DNA of 64,000 nt from Gordoniibacillus chartarius (GTDB taxonomy: Bacteria > Bacillota > Bacilli > Paenibacillales > NBRC-103111), in NCBI RefSeq assembly GCF_042432825.1, contig NZ_JBHLWN010000014.1, positions 1 through 64,000 on the forward strand, read 5' to 3'. Below the pieces are notes generated by a model, which was not told the origin of the DNA, did not search any database, and saw only the letters and a program-made list of their open reading frames with translations. The translations under genes were made by a program, and so were the position numbers. Positions 7,594 through 16,607 of this stretch are shown piece by piece. Each line of letters starts with the position of its first letter. Within the stretch, counting starts at the first letter, position 1.

Positions 7594-8577
7594 CTACAGC
7601 ACCAGGAACCCCATGCGTTCCTTCACATCGCGCAGCGTCGCGTCGGCAACAGCCGCAGCGCGCTCGGCACCGTCCTTTAATATCGTATGCAGCTCGCCGG
7701 AGCTCCGGATTTCCTTATACCGCTGTTGAATCGGCTCCAGCGCCGCCACGACGACTTCCGCCAAATCCTTCTTAAACGCTCCATAGCCCTGTCCTTCGTA
7801 TTTAGCCTCGATTTCCGCAACGCTCATATCGGCACAATGCGAGTAAATCCCCATCAGGTTGCTGACTTCCGGCTTTTCCTTCGGGTCGTATTTGACCTCG
7901 CGGCCGGAATCGGTGACGGCTCGGCTGATTTTCTTGCGAATGACGTCAGGCTCATCCAGCATAGCAATATACGAGCCCGGATTCGGGTTGCTCTTGCTCA
8001 TCTTCTTGGAGGCGTCGTCAAGCGACATGACGCGGGCGCCGACCTCCGGAATGTACGGCTCCGGCATGTGGAAGTAGTCGCCGAAGCGGCCGTTGAACCG
8101 GCCCGCAAGATCGCGCGTCAGCTCCAGATGCTGCTTCTGATCTTCGCCTACCGGAATTAAATCGGCATTATAAATGAGAATGTCCGCTGCCATGAGCGAC
8201 GGATAGGTAAACAGCCCCGCTCCGACGGACTCCTTACCGGCCGATTTGTCTTTGAATTGAGTCATCCGCTCCAGCTCGCCCATATACGTGAGCGTCGTCA
8301 GCAGCCAGCCGAGCTCCGCATGCGCCCGGACGTTGGACTGCAGGAACACCGCCGCCCGCGCCGGATCGATGCCGGCCGCGATATAAAGCGCGGCTACGGA
8401 CTCGGTCTGCTCCCGCAGCGCTGCCGGTTCTTGCGGCACGGTAATGGCATGCAGGTCAACGATCATAAAGAAGCATTCGTACGTATGCTGCAGCTTGACG
8501 AAGTTGCGCAGGGCGCCGATGTAGTTGCCGATTGTGAGCTGACCGCTCGGTTGAATGCCGGATAGCACTCGTTTCAT
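7594..8577 (-). CDS. trpS: Tryptophanyl-tRNA synthetase
   Basis: A 327-residue class I synthetase charging tRNA-Trp. The HIGH-like motif is TIGN in GQLTIGNYIGAL, and the KMSKS loop is intact in DASKKMSKSNPNPGS. Length is normal for the bacterial enzyme. The ATG follows AAGGAGG by 9 bases. Expression is set by the T-box leader directly upstream, which reads uncharged tRNA-Trp. Confidence 0.98.
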   Translation of the reverse strand: MKRVLSGIQPSGQLTIGNYIGALRNFVKLQHTYECFFMIVDLHAITVPQEPAALREQTESVAALYIAAGIDPARAAVFLQSNVRAHAELGWLLTTLTYMGELERMTQFKDKSAGKESVGAGLFTYPSLMAADILIYNADLIPVGEDQKQHLELTRDLAGRFNGRFGDYFHMPEPYIPEVGARVMSLDDASKKMSKSNPNPGSYIAMLDEPDVIRKKISRAVTDSGREVKYDPKEKPEVSNLMGIYSHCADMSVAEIEAKYEGQGYGAFKKDLAEVVVAALEPIQQRYKEIRSSGELHTILKDGAERAAAVADATLRDVKERMGFLVL

Positions 8578-8932
8578 ATGAAGATTCCTCCTTAAGGGTA
8601 TGGATAACGGAATTCGCCTTGACCTTGTAGAACGCCAAAAAAGGCCTTTCGCCGCAAGGGACGAAAGACCGTGGTACCACCCTAATTCGCTGCACGATGC
8701 GCAAGCAACGATTCCATTGCGCAGGCTGCAGCCTTGATAGCTTCGATAACGGGAAGCGCCCGTTCCGGATACTCGGCAAAGCGCGTCATCCGCACCCGTC
8801 TTTCCCCTTCATGCTCGAGGATCCATTCGGCTCGCCGCCCGCACCGGTTCGCACCATCCACCGGCTCTCTGCTCGCTAAGGCTTTACGGCTTACTTGTTC
8901 CTGTCATCGCGCTGCTGTGTCGTTTGTTTGCT
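8578..8932 (-). promoter_or_regulatory. T-box leader of trpS, tryptophan-specific
   Basis: On the minus strand the conserved T-box AGGGTGGTACCACGG lies at about 8669-8683 and is followed by a terminator hairpin (about 8636-8668) with a T-tract. The specifier loop reads GAA-TGG-A, placing a UGG (Trp) codon at 8823-8825, which agrees with the gene. The upstream AGCGAGCAGAGAGCC region fits the stem I distal part. Uncharged tRNA-Trp should stabilise the antiterminator and switch trpS on. Confidence 0.95.
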
Positions 8933-8960
8933 ATTATACGTCGTTTTGCCGAATTGTCAA
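8933..8960 (-). promoter_or_regulatory. Sigma-A promoter of the trpS T-box transcript
   Basis: TTGACA, a 16-base spacer, then TATAAT on the minus strand: both boxes match consensus exactly. Confidence 0.9.
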
Positions 8961-9033
8961 CCGTTCCATATGCTTCCAATATACGCTCCATTGCGGATTC
9001 AGCTTGTCCTATATACCGATAACAAGGCATAAA

Positions 9034-9050
9034 CTATAATAATTGTATAA
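9034..9050 (+). promoter_or_regulatory. AT-rich dyad ahead of the permease pair
   Basis: TATAATAATTGTATA shows a short TAAT-A-ATT core like Fur-family (Zur/Fur) boxes, but the outer bases do not match the known consensus. It overlaps likely -10 sequence. I list it because the gene downstream has a metal-binding-like loop. Confidence 0.25.
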
Positions 9051-9080
9051 TAATTTCAACGGATAAAGGAGCTGACGCGC

Positions 9081-10214
9081 ATGCCCGCCTCTATACTTCG
9101 CGTGACAATCAACGTCACGGCAGCAGCCTGTCTCGTGCTGTTGTTTTTGATATTCACGTCGCGTATGCCGCCGGACCTCAGCTTTCTGAACAACGATACG
9201 CTGCAAAATTTTAAAGTGATGTTCCTCAGCATTATTCTCGAGGCGCTTCCGTTTATCCTGCTCGGCGTAGCGGTATCCGCATTGCTGCAGACGTTCGTGT
9301 CGGAGCGGACGGTACAGCGGCTCATTCCGCGCCATCCGGTGCTCGGCGTGTTGTTCGCCTGCGTGCTCGGTATTATGTTTCCGTTATGCGAATGCGGGAT
9401 GATCCCGGTCGTTCGCCGGCTCATGCGCAAAGGCATGCCCGTATACATCGCGGTTGTGTTCATCCTCGTCGGGCCGATTTTGAACCCGGTCGTGTACGCC
9501 TCCACCTACATGGCGTTCCGCTCGCACCCGGAGATGGCTTATGCACGGATGGGGCTGGCGTTTGCGATTGCGCTCGTAATCGGACTTGCTCTCGCTCGTC
9601 TTGTACGCGGGGCAAGGGTCGTGCGCGATGAAGCGGATCCGGGGCATCAACTGGAGATGTCGGAACATCGCCACCATCATCACGATCATCATCACGATCA
9701 TCATCATAACCATCATCATGTACACGACCACGCACATAACCATGTACATAGTCATGCGTACGAACACGGGAACGAACGCCGTCATTCACCGGCACAGCGG
9801 TTCGGGGCCAAAATAAGCTCGGTGCTGAGCCACGCTTCCGAGGAATTTTTCGACATGGGCAAATATTTGATTCTCGGCGCGCTGCTAACGGGACTGATCC
9901 AAACCCTCGTCGCCCGCGAGCTGCTCGTTTCCGTCGGACAAGGGCCGGTCGTATCGAATATGTTCATGATGGCGTTCGCGTACTTGCTGTCGCTCTGCTC
10001 GACCTCCGACGCCTTCGTCGCCTCGTCGTTTGCGACTACGTTCTCTTCGGGCTCGCTGCTCGCTTTCCTTGTTTTCGGACCGATGTTCGATATCAAGAGC
10101 ACGTTCATGATGCTGTCCGTCTTTAAAGGGCGATTCGTCCTGCTGCTCGGTTTGGCGACGTCGGCGCTTGTGCTGATCGGCTCGCTGTTAGCCGGCTCGT
10201 TGTATTTACGCTGA
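9081..10214 (+). CDS. YcgR/ArsP-like (DUF318) permease with histidine-rich loop
   Basis: A 377-residue membrane protein with about eight helices in two halves. It has the family CECGMIPVVRR segment near residue 110 and the LCSTSDAFVASSF segment near residue 310. Between the halves, residues about 195-235 form a cytosolic-looking loop with more than twenty His residues interspersed with Asp, Asn and Val. Such loops usually bind Zn, Co or Ni. It pairs with the DUF1980 protein 19 bases downstream, as ycgR/ycgQ do in Bacillus. The substrate is unknown; arsenic-compound export is known only for some ArsP relatives. Confidence 0.87.
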   Translation: MPASILRVTINVTAAACLVLLFLIFTSRMPPDLSFLNNDTLQNFKVMFLSIILEALPFILLGVAVSALLQTFVSERTVQRLIPRHPVLGVLFACVLGIMFPLCECGMIPVVRRLMRKGMPVYIAVVFILVGPILNPVVYASTYMAFRSHPEMAYARMGLAFAIALVIGLALARLVRGARVVRDEADPGHQLEMSEHRHHHHDHHHDHHHNHHHVHDHAHNHVHSHAYEHGNERRHSPAQRFGAKISSVLSHASEEFFDMGKYLILGALLTGLIQTLVARELLVSVGQGPVVSNMFMMAFAYLLSLCSTSDAFVASSFATTFSSGSLLAFLVFGPMFDIKSTFMMLSVFKGRFVLLLGLATSALVLIGSLLAGSLYLR

Positions 10215-10233
10215 GAAAGGAGTACCCCTGAAC

Positions 10234-11184
10234 ATGCATAGCTCCAATCGCCTTTCCTTCCACCACGCCCTTAAAGCGGTCATCGTACTTGGATTCGCAA
10301 TGCTCATTGTTTATTTGGTCAAGACGGACAATTTGATGCTGTATATCGCCCCGCGCATGGCGGACTACGTCACCTGGTCGGCTGTCGCTCTGTATGCGGT
10401 CGGTATGTATGAGCTGTTCGCCTCGCTGCGCGCATGGTGGGGACGAAGCTCCGACTGCGAATGCGGACACGACCACACGCCATCGCGCTCCATCTTCAGA
10501 AATACGGCGGTTTACGGCCTGTTCGCGCTGCCGCTGCTGCTGGGCTTCCTGCTCCCGAATACGACGCTCGGCAGCTCAATGGCGGAGAAAAAAGGGATGA
10601 ACCTCAGCGGTGCTTCCTCTATCCGCCGCGAAGCGCCTCAGGCTGCAGCCGGAACGAACGGCACGACAGGGACAGGGATGGAGGCAGTGGCGCCGACGTC
10701 CTACACTGCCGCGAACAATGCGGAGGAGGACAGGCTGAACCAGCTGTTCCCCGCCGACAAATTTACACAGCCTTATGCCGACTTCGCTAAAAAGCTGTAC
10801 CAGCTCCCCGTCATTGAGGTGAAAGAGGAGTGGTACGTCGAAACGCTCAACACCGTCGATTTGTACAAAGACAGCTTCGTCGGCCGCCGGATGGAGCTCG
10901 TGGGGTTTGTTTACCGTCAGGATGAAATGAGCGATAACCAGTTCGTCGTCGGCCGCTTCGCCATGCAGTGCTGCTCGGCGGATGCCGCCCCGTTCGGCAT
11001 GCTGATGGAATACGACCGTGCCCGGCAGTGGGCCGACGATACGTGGGTGCGGGTCTCCGGCATCATCCAAAAAACGACGTATCTCGGTGAAGAAATTATG
11101 GTACTGAAGGTCGACAAGGTATCGAAGCTTGATACGCCGAAGGAAAATCAATACGTTTACGCTAACCCGGAGTTCGGACTATAA
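10234..11184 (+). CDS. TIGR03943/DUF1980 family protein (YcgQ-like), permease partner
   Basis: A 316-residue protein with an N-terminal membrane domain (helices about 12-30, 40-65, 90-108), a low-complexity linker (residues 125-160) and a C-terminal extracytoplasmic domain. The ELVGFVYRQDEM, RFAMQCCSADAAPFG and WVRVSGII segments are typical of DUF1980. The Cys pair next to Asp and His-type residues could bind metal. An early CECGHDHT motif, after the second helix, is another possible metal site. AAAGGAG lies 11 bases before the ATG and the permease ends just upstream, so the two are co-transcribed. Confidence 0.87.
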   Translation: MHSSNRLSFHHALKAVIVLGFAMLIVYLVKTDNLMLYIAPRMADYVTWSAVALYAVGMYELFASLRAWWGRSSDCECGHDHTPSRSIFRNTAVYGLFALPLLLGFLLPNTTLGSSMAEKKGMNLSGASSIRREAPQAAAGTNGTTGTGMEAVAPTSYTAANNAEEDRLNQLFPADKFTQPYADFAKKLYQLPVIEVKEEWYVETLNTVDLYKDSFVGRRMELVGFVYRQDEMSDNQFVVGRFAMQCCSADAAPFGMLMEYDRARQWADDTWVRVSGIIQKTTYLGEEIMVLKVDKVSKLDTPKENQYVYANPEFGL

Positions 11185-11215
11185 TTCGCAACGCGGATTT
11201 ACTACGTTCTTTCAT

Positions 11216-11269
11216 AAAAAAGCTGCAGCAACGTTCCTTTGGAGGAGCGTCCTGCAGATTTGCTTTTTT
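11216..11269. terminator. Bidirectional terminator between converging operons
   Basis: An inverted repeat built on CTGCAG is flanked by AAAAAAGC on the left and GCTTTTTT on the right, so each strand ends in a T-tract. Confidence 0.75.
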
Positions 11270-11283
11270 ACGCAGTCGAACGT

Positions 11284-12300
11284 TTATGCCTTCCTTCGGT
11301 TGAGATGGACGAATGTAATCGCCAAAGCGAGCACAAGCACGGCCCCTTTCACGATATCGAACGCATAATACGGCAAATTGAGCATCGTCAGCCCGTTAAT
11401 CAGCACCCCGATCAGCACGGCGCCGAAGAACGTTCCGATCACATTCGGCTTGCCTGCGCCAAACACCGAGTAGCCGACGAACACGGCAGCGACGGAGTCC
11501 ATCAAGAGGCCCGCACCGGCGTCCACCTGCCCCGAACCGATCCGCGCCGCATACAGAATGCCGCCGATCGCCGCGAACAGCCCGGACAGCACATAGGCCG
11601 CCAGCCGCACGCGATTCACGGAAATGCCGGACAGACGCGCCGCTTCCCGGTTGCCTCCGGTTATGTACAGCTGCCGCCCCCATCGCGTGTATGTCAGGAA
11701 AATATGCACCAATGCAACGGCGCCGATCATCAGGATGACCGGAACCGGTACGCCGAGCAGCTTGCCCTGGCCGATCCACAGAAAATCAGGCAAAAACTTC
11801 CCCGGCGCCTTCGTGCCGTCCGTCATCTGCATGTTGTTATAAATGGAATAGCCCTTCGTATACGTCTTGTGAATGCCGGCCACAACATACATCATCGCTA
11901 GCGTCGCAAGCAAATCCGGAATGCGGATCCGTACGATCAGCAGCGCGTTGAGCAGCCCGATGACGACCCCGATCAGCAGCGGAACGACGATGACGACGAA
12001 AAGCGGCATCTGAAACCAAACCATGAGCGTCGCCGTGACGACGGTGGTGAGCGAAACCGTAGACCCGACGGACAAGTCGAAGCCGTCCACGATTTGCGAC
12101 AACGTAACGCCGATCGCCACGAACATCGTAATCGAAATCGCCCTTAAGATGTCGGAAAGATTATCATAAGTCAGGAAAGCCTCGTTGACGATCGAAAATA
12201 CGACGATGACAAGGGCGATCACGAGCAGCGCTCCATATTTGAAAGAAAAATCAAGCAGTCGATGGCGGTCGTTCAGTTTCAAATTCGAATTCGAGTTCAA
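11284..12300 (-). CDS. Sugar ABC transporter permease (RbsC-like)
   Basis: A 338-residue permease of the ribose/galactose/autoinducer-2 family with about ten helices. The family loop appears in RQLYITGGNREAARLSGI and the following GLFAAIGGILYAARIGSG segment. A TTG start at 12300 has GGGGAGG 10 bases upstream and overlaps the stop of the ATPase gene by four bases (TTGA), implying translational coupling. It is the last gene of a binding protein-ATPase-permease operon. The N-terminal residues are Asn/Ser-rich. Confidence 0.93.
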   Translation of the reverse strand: MNSNSNLKLNDRHRLLDFSFKYGALLVIALVIVVFSIVNEAFLTYDNLSDILRAISITMFVAIGVTLSQIVDGFDLSVGSTVSLTTVVTATLMVWFQMPLFVVIVVPLLIGVVIGLLNALLIVRIRIPDLLATLAMMYVVAGIHKTYTKGYSIYNNMQMTDGTKAPGKFLPDFLWIGQGKLLGVPVPVILMIGAVALVHIFLTYTRWGRQLYITGGNREAARLSGISVNRVRLAAYVLSGLFAAIGGILYAARIGSGQVDAGAGLLMDSVAAVFVGYSVFGAGKPNVIGTFFGAVLIGVLINGLTMLNLPYYAFDIVKGAVLVLALAITFVHLNRRKA

Positions 12301-13832
12301 GATATTCGGTCCTCCCCGGCGCTGGCGTAATACAAGATCAGTTCCTGAGTCGCTTCCTCGCGGGACAGCTCCTTCACAATTTGTCCGTAGCTCATGACGA
12401 GAATGCGGTCGGCAATGCCGAGCACCTCGGCAAGCTCGCAGGAGAAATAGACGATGGCTTTGCCTTGAGCAGCCAATTCGCCGATCAACCGGAACATGTC
12501 GCTCTTCGCTCCGACGTCGACGCCTTTCGTCGGCTCGTCGAACAAATACACGTCGGCATCGGTCGGCAGCCACTTGCCGACGGCGACCTTCTGCTGATTG
12601 CCGCCGCTGAGCAGCTTCACCTGCTGCGCAGGATGCGGCGGGACGATACGCAAATCGGCAATCGTCCGCTCCGCGTGGCGGCGTTCGGCCGCCGCCTTGA
12701 TGAAGCCGAGCGGAGAGCTCAGTGCGCGGAGGCTCGGCAGCGATAAGTTCGTCCGTACCGACTCCTCCACGAGCACGCCCTGCTTGCGCCGTTCCTCCGG
12801 CACAAGCACGATCCCTTCGCGGATCGCATCGCTCGGTTCGCTGATCCGCAGCTTGCGGCCGTGCAGGACGATGTCGCCGCTATCCGCCCGGTCGGCGCCG
12901 GCGATCAGGCGCGACAGCTCGGTTTTGCCTGCGCCGACGAGTCCCGCTACGGCAACGATCTCGCCGCGCCGCACCGTAAATCCGGCGTCCCTAACCTTCA
13001 TGCCGCGGGAAAGCCCGTGGACCTCCAGCACCGTCTCGCCGATGTCAACGGCCGCCTTCGGAAACTCTTCTTCGAACGGCTTGCCAAGCATCGCTTCAAT
13101 GACGAGCTGCGGATTCGTCTCGGCCGTCGCCGTCGTCTCCACCCGCCGGCCGTCGCGCATAATCGTAATGCGGTCGCATAGCTCGAATACTTCGTTCAGC
13201 CGGTGGGAGATGAAGACGAGCGCAACTCCCTCCGCCTTCAGCCGGCGCATGACGCCGAACAGCTGCCCGGCTTCCTCCAGACTGAGCGGAGCCGTCGGTT
13301 CGTCGAAGATCATGACCTTCGCCCGCAGCGCCGCTGCCCGGGCAATCAGCACAAGCTGCTTCTGAGCGATGCTGAGCTCGTCCGCCTTGCGCCGTACCTG
13401 TATGCCATCGGCGCCTATGGAAGCAAGGATGCGTTCAGCCTCCCGATGCAGCTCCGCCCAATTCACCCAGCCGGCTCCCGTTCCCCGGGAGATTCGGTCC
13501 AGCATGACGTTTTCCGTAACCGTGAGCTCAGGAATGAGCGCGGTATCCACCTCTTGGTAGACGCAAGCAATGCCCAGATCCATCGCCTCGCGGGGCGAAC
13601 GGACCGTCAGCGCCCGGCCGTCCGCCGTCAGAACGCCTTCGTCGGCCGTGTAGGCGCCGGTTAATATTTTCATCAGTGTACTCTTCCCGGCACCGTTCGC
13701 CCCAAGCAGCGCATGAATTTCTCCCCCGTAAATCGTCAAATCGACACCACGAAGCGCTTGCACGCCGGCAAAGCTCTTGACAATGCCGCGCATCGTCAGC
13801 TCCAGTCGTCCAGTCCCTGCCGCTGCCTTCAC
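12297..13832 (-). CDS. Sugar ABC transporter double ATPase (RbsA/MglA-like)
   Basis: About 511 residues with two fused ABC domains, as in RbsA. Domain 1 has Walker A GANGAGKST and the Walker B region KVMIFDEPTAPLS. Domain 2 has the degenerate P-loop GLVGAGKTE, signature LSGGNQQK and Walker B YLFDEPTKGVD. The degenerate second P-loop is usual for the family. The GTG at 13832 follows GGGGGG by 8 bases; a longer frame exists but no better ribosome site does. The sugar is not evident from sequence. Confidence 0.94.
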   Translation of the reverse strand: MKAAAGTGRLELTMRGIVKSFAGVQALRGVDLTIYGGEIHALLGANGAGKSTLMKILTGAYTADEGVLTADGRALTVRSPREAMDLGIACVYQEVDTALIPELTVTENVMLDRISRGTGAGWVNWAELHREAERILASIGADGIQVRRKADELSIAQKQLVLIARAAALRAKVMIFDEPTAPLSLEEAGQLFGVMRRLKAEGVALVFISHRLNEVFELCDRITIMRDGRRVETTATAETNPQLVIEAMLGKPFEEEFPKAAVDIGETVLEVHGLSRGMKVRDAGFTVRRGEIVAVAGLVGAGKTELSRLIAGADRADSGDIVLHGRKLRISEPSDAIREGIVLVPEERRKQGVLVEESVRTNLSLPSLRALSSPLGFIKAAAERRHAERTIADLRIVPPHPAQQVKLLSGGNQQKVAVGKWLPTDADVYLFDEPTKGVDVGAKSDMFRLIGELAAQGKAIVYFSCELAEVLGIADRILVMSYGQIVKELSREEATQELILYYASAGEDRIS

Positions 13833-13871
13833 TTTCCCTTCCCCCCTGCCGTAAGCCCTAGAAACCAAAAT

Positions 13872-13894
13872 CCCATCGTCACTGCTACGATGGG
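13872..13894 (-). terminator. Attenuator-like hairpin between binding protein and ATPase genes
   Basis: CCCATCG(T)/(A)CGATGGG forms an 8-bp stem followed on the minus strand by ATTTTGGTTTCT. Such hairpins often lower distal gene expression relative to the binding protein. Confidence 0.55.
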
Positions 13895-13912
13895 ACTTGA
13901 CCTGACATCATC

Positions 13913-15025
13913 TTATTTCTTCGCGGAATTCTCGAGTTCCTTCAGCCAATCCGTATAGCCTTGCTGGCTGCCGCCCCAACCCTTCACATATTGCGACAGC
14001 TGATCGGTCGAAACCGCCTTATCCTTCGGCAGAGCCTCGCGAGATACGAACACCGGCTCGAGCACGACCGTATCCGGCGTCGTATCGCCGTGCAGCTTCT
14101 GATACAGGTAACGCACTTGTATGCGGCCGATATCCTTCGGATCGACGGCGGCCGAAGCCACCCATGGGCTATTCGGATCTTGAATCAGCTGCAGCTCCTC
14201 ATCGCTCATATCGATGCCGTACACTTTAATTTCCGTGCGGCCCGCTTGCTGAATCGCACGGGAGGCGCCTTTCGCGAATTCGTCCCATGCGGCCCAAACG
14301 GCGGTAATGTCGCCCTTGTTCGGATATTTCTTCAGAATCGCTTCCATCTGCGCCTGCGTATCGAGCGCCGTATTGTTCGTCGCCGCACCGAACGCCGCCA
14401 CTTCTTTAATGTCCTTGTACTTATCCTGGAACGCTTTGTAAGCGAGCTGACGGCGCTCCATCGGCGCGAAGCCGGCTACCCAGATTTTGACGATATTGCC
14501 TTTGCCGCCGGCGTCCTTGGCCAGCTGCTCCAGGGTCTGCTCGGCCATCTTCTGATCGCCCTGCTCGAGATTCGTTACGCCCGGCACTTGCAGTGTGGCG
14601 TCGAACGCGACGACCGGAATTTTTTTCTCCAGCGCCTTCTTTACGCCCGCTTCGAGCGCTTCCGCCGTGCCGTGGTCGATCAGAATGCCGTCGAACTTCT
14701 GGTTAATCGCCGCATCCAGATTGGAAGACATCTTCGCCAGATCGTTCTCGGAGTTGAATACGGTCACCTTGCCGCCGAGCTTCTCCGTCTGCTCTTTAAC
14801 GCCGTCTATGTATTGTGCCGAGAAAGTACCGATGTTCAGCTGCGTGACGAGCGCGATTTTCTTGCCGCTTAGCGATGCCGACGCGCCGCTGCCGCCGCTT
14901 GCCGCGGTACCGTTCGATGCCGCCGGGGCGCTTCCGCCGGCCGGCTCCGTCTTCGCGCCGCCGCAGCCTGCCAATAACCCTCCGACCAAAGTAAACGTGA
15001 GAATGCTAACTGCCCATTTCTTCAT
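13913..15025 (-). CDS. Sugar ABC transporter substrate-binding lipoprotein (RbsB-like)
   Basis: A 370-residue type-I periplasmic-binding-like protein. The signal peptide ends in the lipobox LLAGC, giving a lipid-anchored Cys near residue 21, followed by a Gly/Ser/Ala linker. The mature part shows FDGILIDHGTAEALEAGVKKAL, a two-domain sugar-binding signature, and AFDATL. It is the first gene of the operon and has its own promoter. Homologues bind ribose, xylose, inositol or AI-2; the ligand here cannot be assigned. Confidence 0.95.
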   Translation of the reverse strand: MKKWAVSILTFTLVGGLLAGCGGAKTEPAGGSAPAASNGTAASGGSGASASLSGKKIALVTQLNIGTFSAQYIDGVKEQTEKLGGKVTVFNSENDLAKMSSNLDAAINQKFDGILIDHGTAEALEAGVKKALEKKIPVVAFDATLQVPGVTNLEQGDQKMAEQTLEQLAKDAGGKGNIVKIWVAGFAPMERRQLAYKAFQDKYKDIKEVAAFGAATNNTALDTQAQMEAILKKYPNKGDITAVWAAWDEFAKGASRAIQQAGRTEIKVYGIDMSDEELQLIQDPNSPWVASAAVDPKDIGRIQVRYLYQKLHGDTTPDTVVLEPVFVSREALPKDKAVSTDQLSQYVKGWGGSQQGYTDWLKELENSAKK

Positions 15026-15066
15026 CTTGTCTGGTTCCTCCCCCGATTATCATTCCATAGTCAATA

Positions 15067-15083
15067 CCAAGTTTGTCACTTGG
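15067..15083. promoter_or_regulatory. Inverted repeat CCAAGT-N5-ACTTGG downstream of the sugar-operon promoter
   Basis: A perfect 6-bp dyad sits about 12 bases past the -10 in the 5' leader, a typical place for a repressor site. No regulator gene is adjacent. Confidence 0.45.
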
Positions 15084-15094
15084 AATTATATGCA

Positions 15095-15123
15095 ATAATA
15101 CCATCGTCGACAAGAACCGTCAA
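15095..15123 (-). promoter_or_regulatory. Sigma-A promoter of the sugar ABC operon
   Basis: TTGACG, 17 bases, TATTAT on the minus strand, about 70 bases ahead of the binding-protein start. Confidence 0.7.
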
Positions 15124-15144
15124 TATGTTTATCGGCAAAAATTT

Positions 15145-16533
15145 TTATTTTTCAATAGCGGAAGCCCCCGGCGCCCTCCCTCTGAAGCTGCGATAAAACA
15201 ACGCCAAATTGATAACCGTAACAAGACAAAGCCCGACATATACGTTGCTGAAAATCGCCCCATCCCCCGAAAGAGCGGCCGGATTCAAGTGAAAGCCGGC
15301 TGTACCCGCATCCAGGATACGGCTGACAGCGGCGCCGCTGACCGCCCCCGCAAGGAACGTCGTCAAATTGTACATCCCCATCCCTACCCCGGTTTGCTCG
15401 CGCGGCAGCGTACTGCCGATCACTTTGGCAAGCGAAGCCTGGATAAACGAATACCCGACATTGACGACAATCAGACAAACGGCAATCAGCCACGGCGAAA
15501 TGCCCGTGAAGGTCGACAGCAGGAAGTACCCGCCGATCAGCATACTCAGCGCGGTCAATATCATCGGCGTCGTGCCTTTCCGGTCCGCCCACTGCCCGCC
15601 GAGCCATCCCATTACGGCCGCACTCATCGCTCCCGGAAACATCACCAGTCCAACGAGCTCGCTCCGCAGATGGTTGACCCCTTCCAGCATAAGCGGCGTC
15701 GTAAAGGAAACTCCAAATACGGCGCCGTTAGCGAGGAAGGCCGTGAGCAGCCCGCTTCGATAGCTGTTGTTGCGCAGCAGCTTCGCCTGTACGAACGGAT
15801 CCGGGCTGCGCAGCATCCAAAATACCGCGGCGGCATCGAGCAGGAGCTGAATGATCAGCAGCGGCCAGGAGAAGCGGGTAATGACCAGCAGCAGCGTTGC
15901 GACCGCTCCGCCGATCAGCATGGCGCCGAAGACATCGATTTTACCTGGTTTGGCTGTTTCCGGAGGCAAATACCTGCGATATAACGGAATGGTGACGACC
16001 GGCAGGACGGACAGCAGGAACAAGTAGCGCCAGCCGAGCGTCCCGGTAACGAGCCCGCCGACGATCGGTCCGATGCCAGCCGAGAAGGCGATCGTCGAAG
16101 CGACGATGCCGAGCACGCGCCCCCTGCCTTCCGGGGGAAAGTAACGGGTCGGAATCAGCATGGCGAGTGCCGGCACGCAGGATGCTCCCGCCGATTGGAG
16201 CACCCTCGCGATAATAACCATGGCGTAGCCCTGCGACAGGAAGCCGACGACGGAGCCCAGCGCAAACAGCGTCATGCCGACGGTGATGAGCCTGCGCAGC
16301 GGGTACATGTCGGCCAGCTTGCCGTAGGTCAGCGAGCCGACCGCATAGATGATCGAGTAGCCGGTCACGACCCAGCCGACCTGCGAGGGCAGCAGGGAGA
16401 ACTGTTTGGCAATATCGGGCACGGCGATGTTGAACATCGTCGCGTTCATAACGGAGAAAAACAATGTCAGACTTAATACCCGCACAAGAGCGTTCGGAAC
16501 GGACGGACTGGCGGCGGAAGAAACGGAATTCAT
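15145..16533 (-). CDS. MFS drug/efflux transporter (DHA2-like)
   Basis: A 462-residue major facilitator. The first helices hold FNIAVPDIAKQF and WVVTGYSIIYAVGSLTYGKL, and loop 2-3 is GKLADMYPLRRL. Helix 5 carries the antiporter-like motif C, GPIVGGLVTG. Length and helix count (about 13-14) fit the 14-helix exporter class (QacA/LmrB/TetL type). The ATG follows AAGGAG by about 10 bases. The substrate is unknown. The gene lies downstream of the RNase H family gene with 74 bases between. Confidence 0.9.
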   Translation of the reverse strand: MNSVSSAASPSVPNALVRVLSLTLFFSVMNATMFNIAVPDIAKQFSLLPSQVGWVVTGYSIIYAVGSLTYGKLADMYPLRRLITVGMTLFALGSVVGFLSQGYAMVIIARVLQSAGASCVPALAMLIPTRYFPPEGRGRVLGIVASTIAFSAGIGPIVGGLVTGTLGWRYLFLLSVLPVVTIPLYRRYLPPETAKPGKIDVFGAMLIGGAVATLLLVITRFSWPLLIIQLLLDAAAVFWMLRSPDPFVQAKLLRNNSYRSGLLTAFLANGAVFGVSFTTPLMLEGVNHLRSELVGLVMFPGAMSAAVMGWLGGQWADRKGTTPMILTALSMLIGGYFLLSTFTGISPWLIAVCLIVVNVGYSFIQASLAKVIGSTLPREQTGVGMGMYNLTTFLAGAVSGAAVSRILDAGTAGFHLNPAALSGDGAIFSNVYVGLCLVTVINLALFYRSFRGRAPGASAIEK

Positions 16534-16607
16534 CAGCTCACTCTCCTTCAGCTTGTCCCGGAAACTAGATTAAACAGCGATCCGCTTTGCAGCGTCCGTC
16601 GTCGACG

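Noticed and set aside
9660..9765. Tandem DNA repeat in the permease
   Set aside because: The CAT/CAC/GAT pattern is simply codon usage of a His/Asp-rich loop in a continuous frame.
11284..15025. Naming the ABC importer as a ribose or AI-2 transporter
   Set aside because: The three proteins fit the class, but no kinase or regulator gene fixes the sugar.
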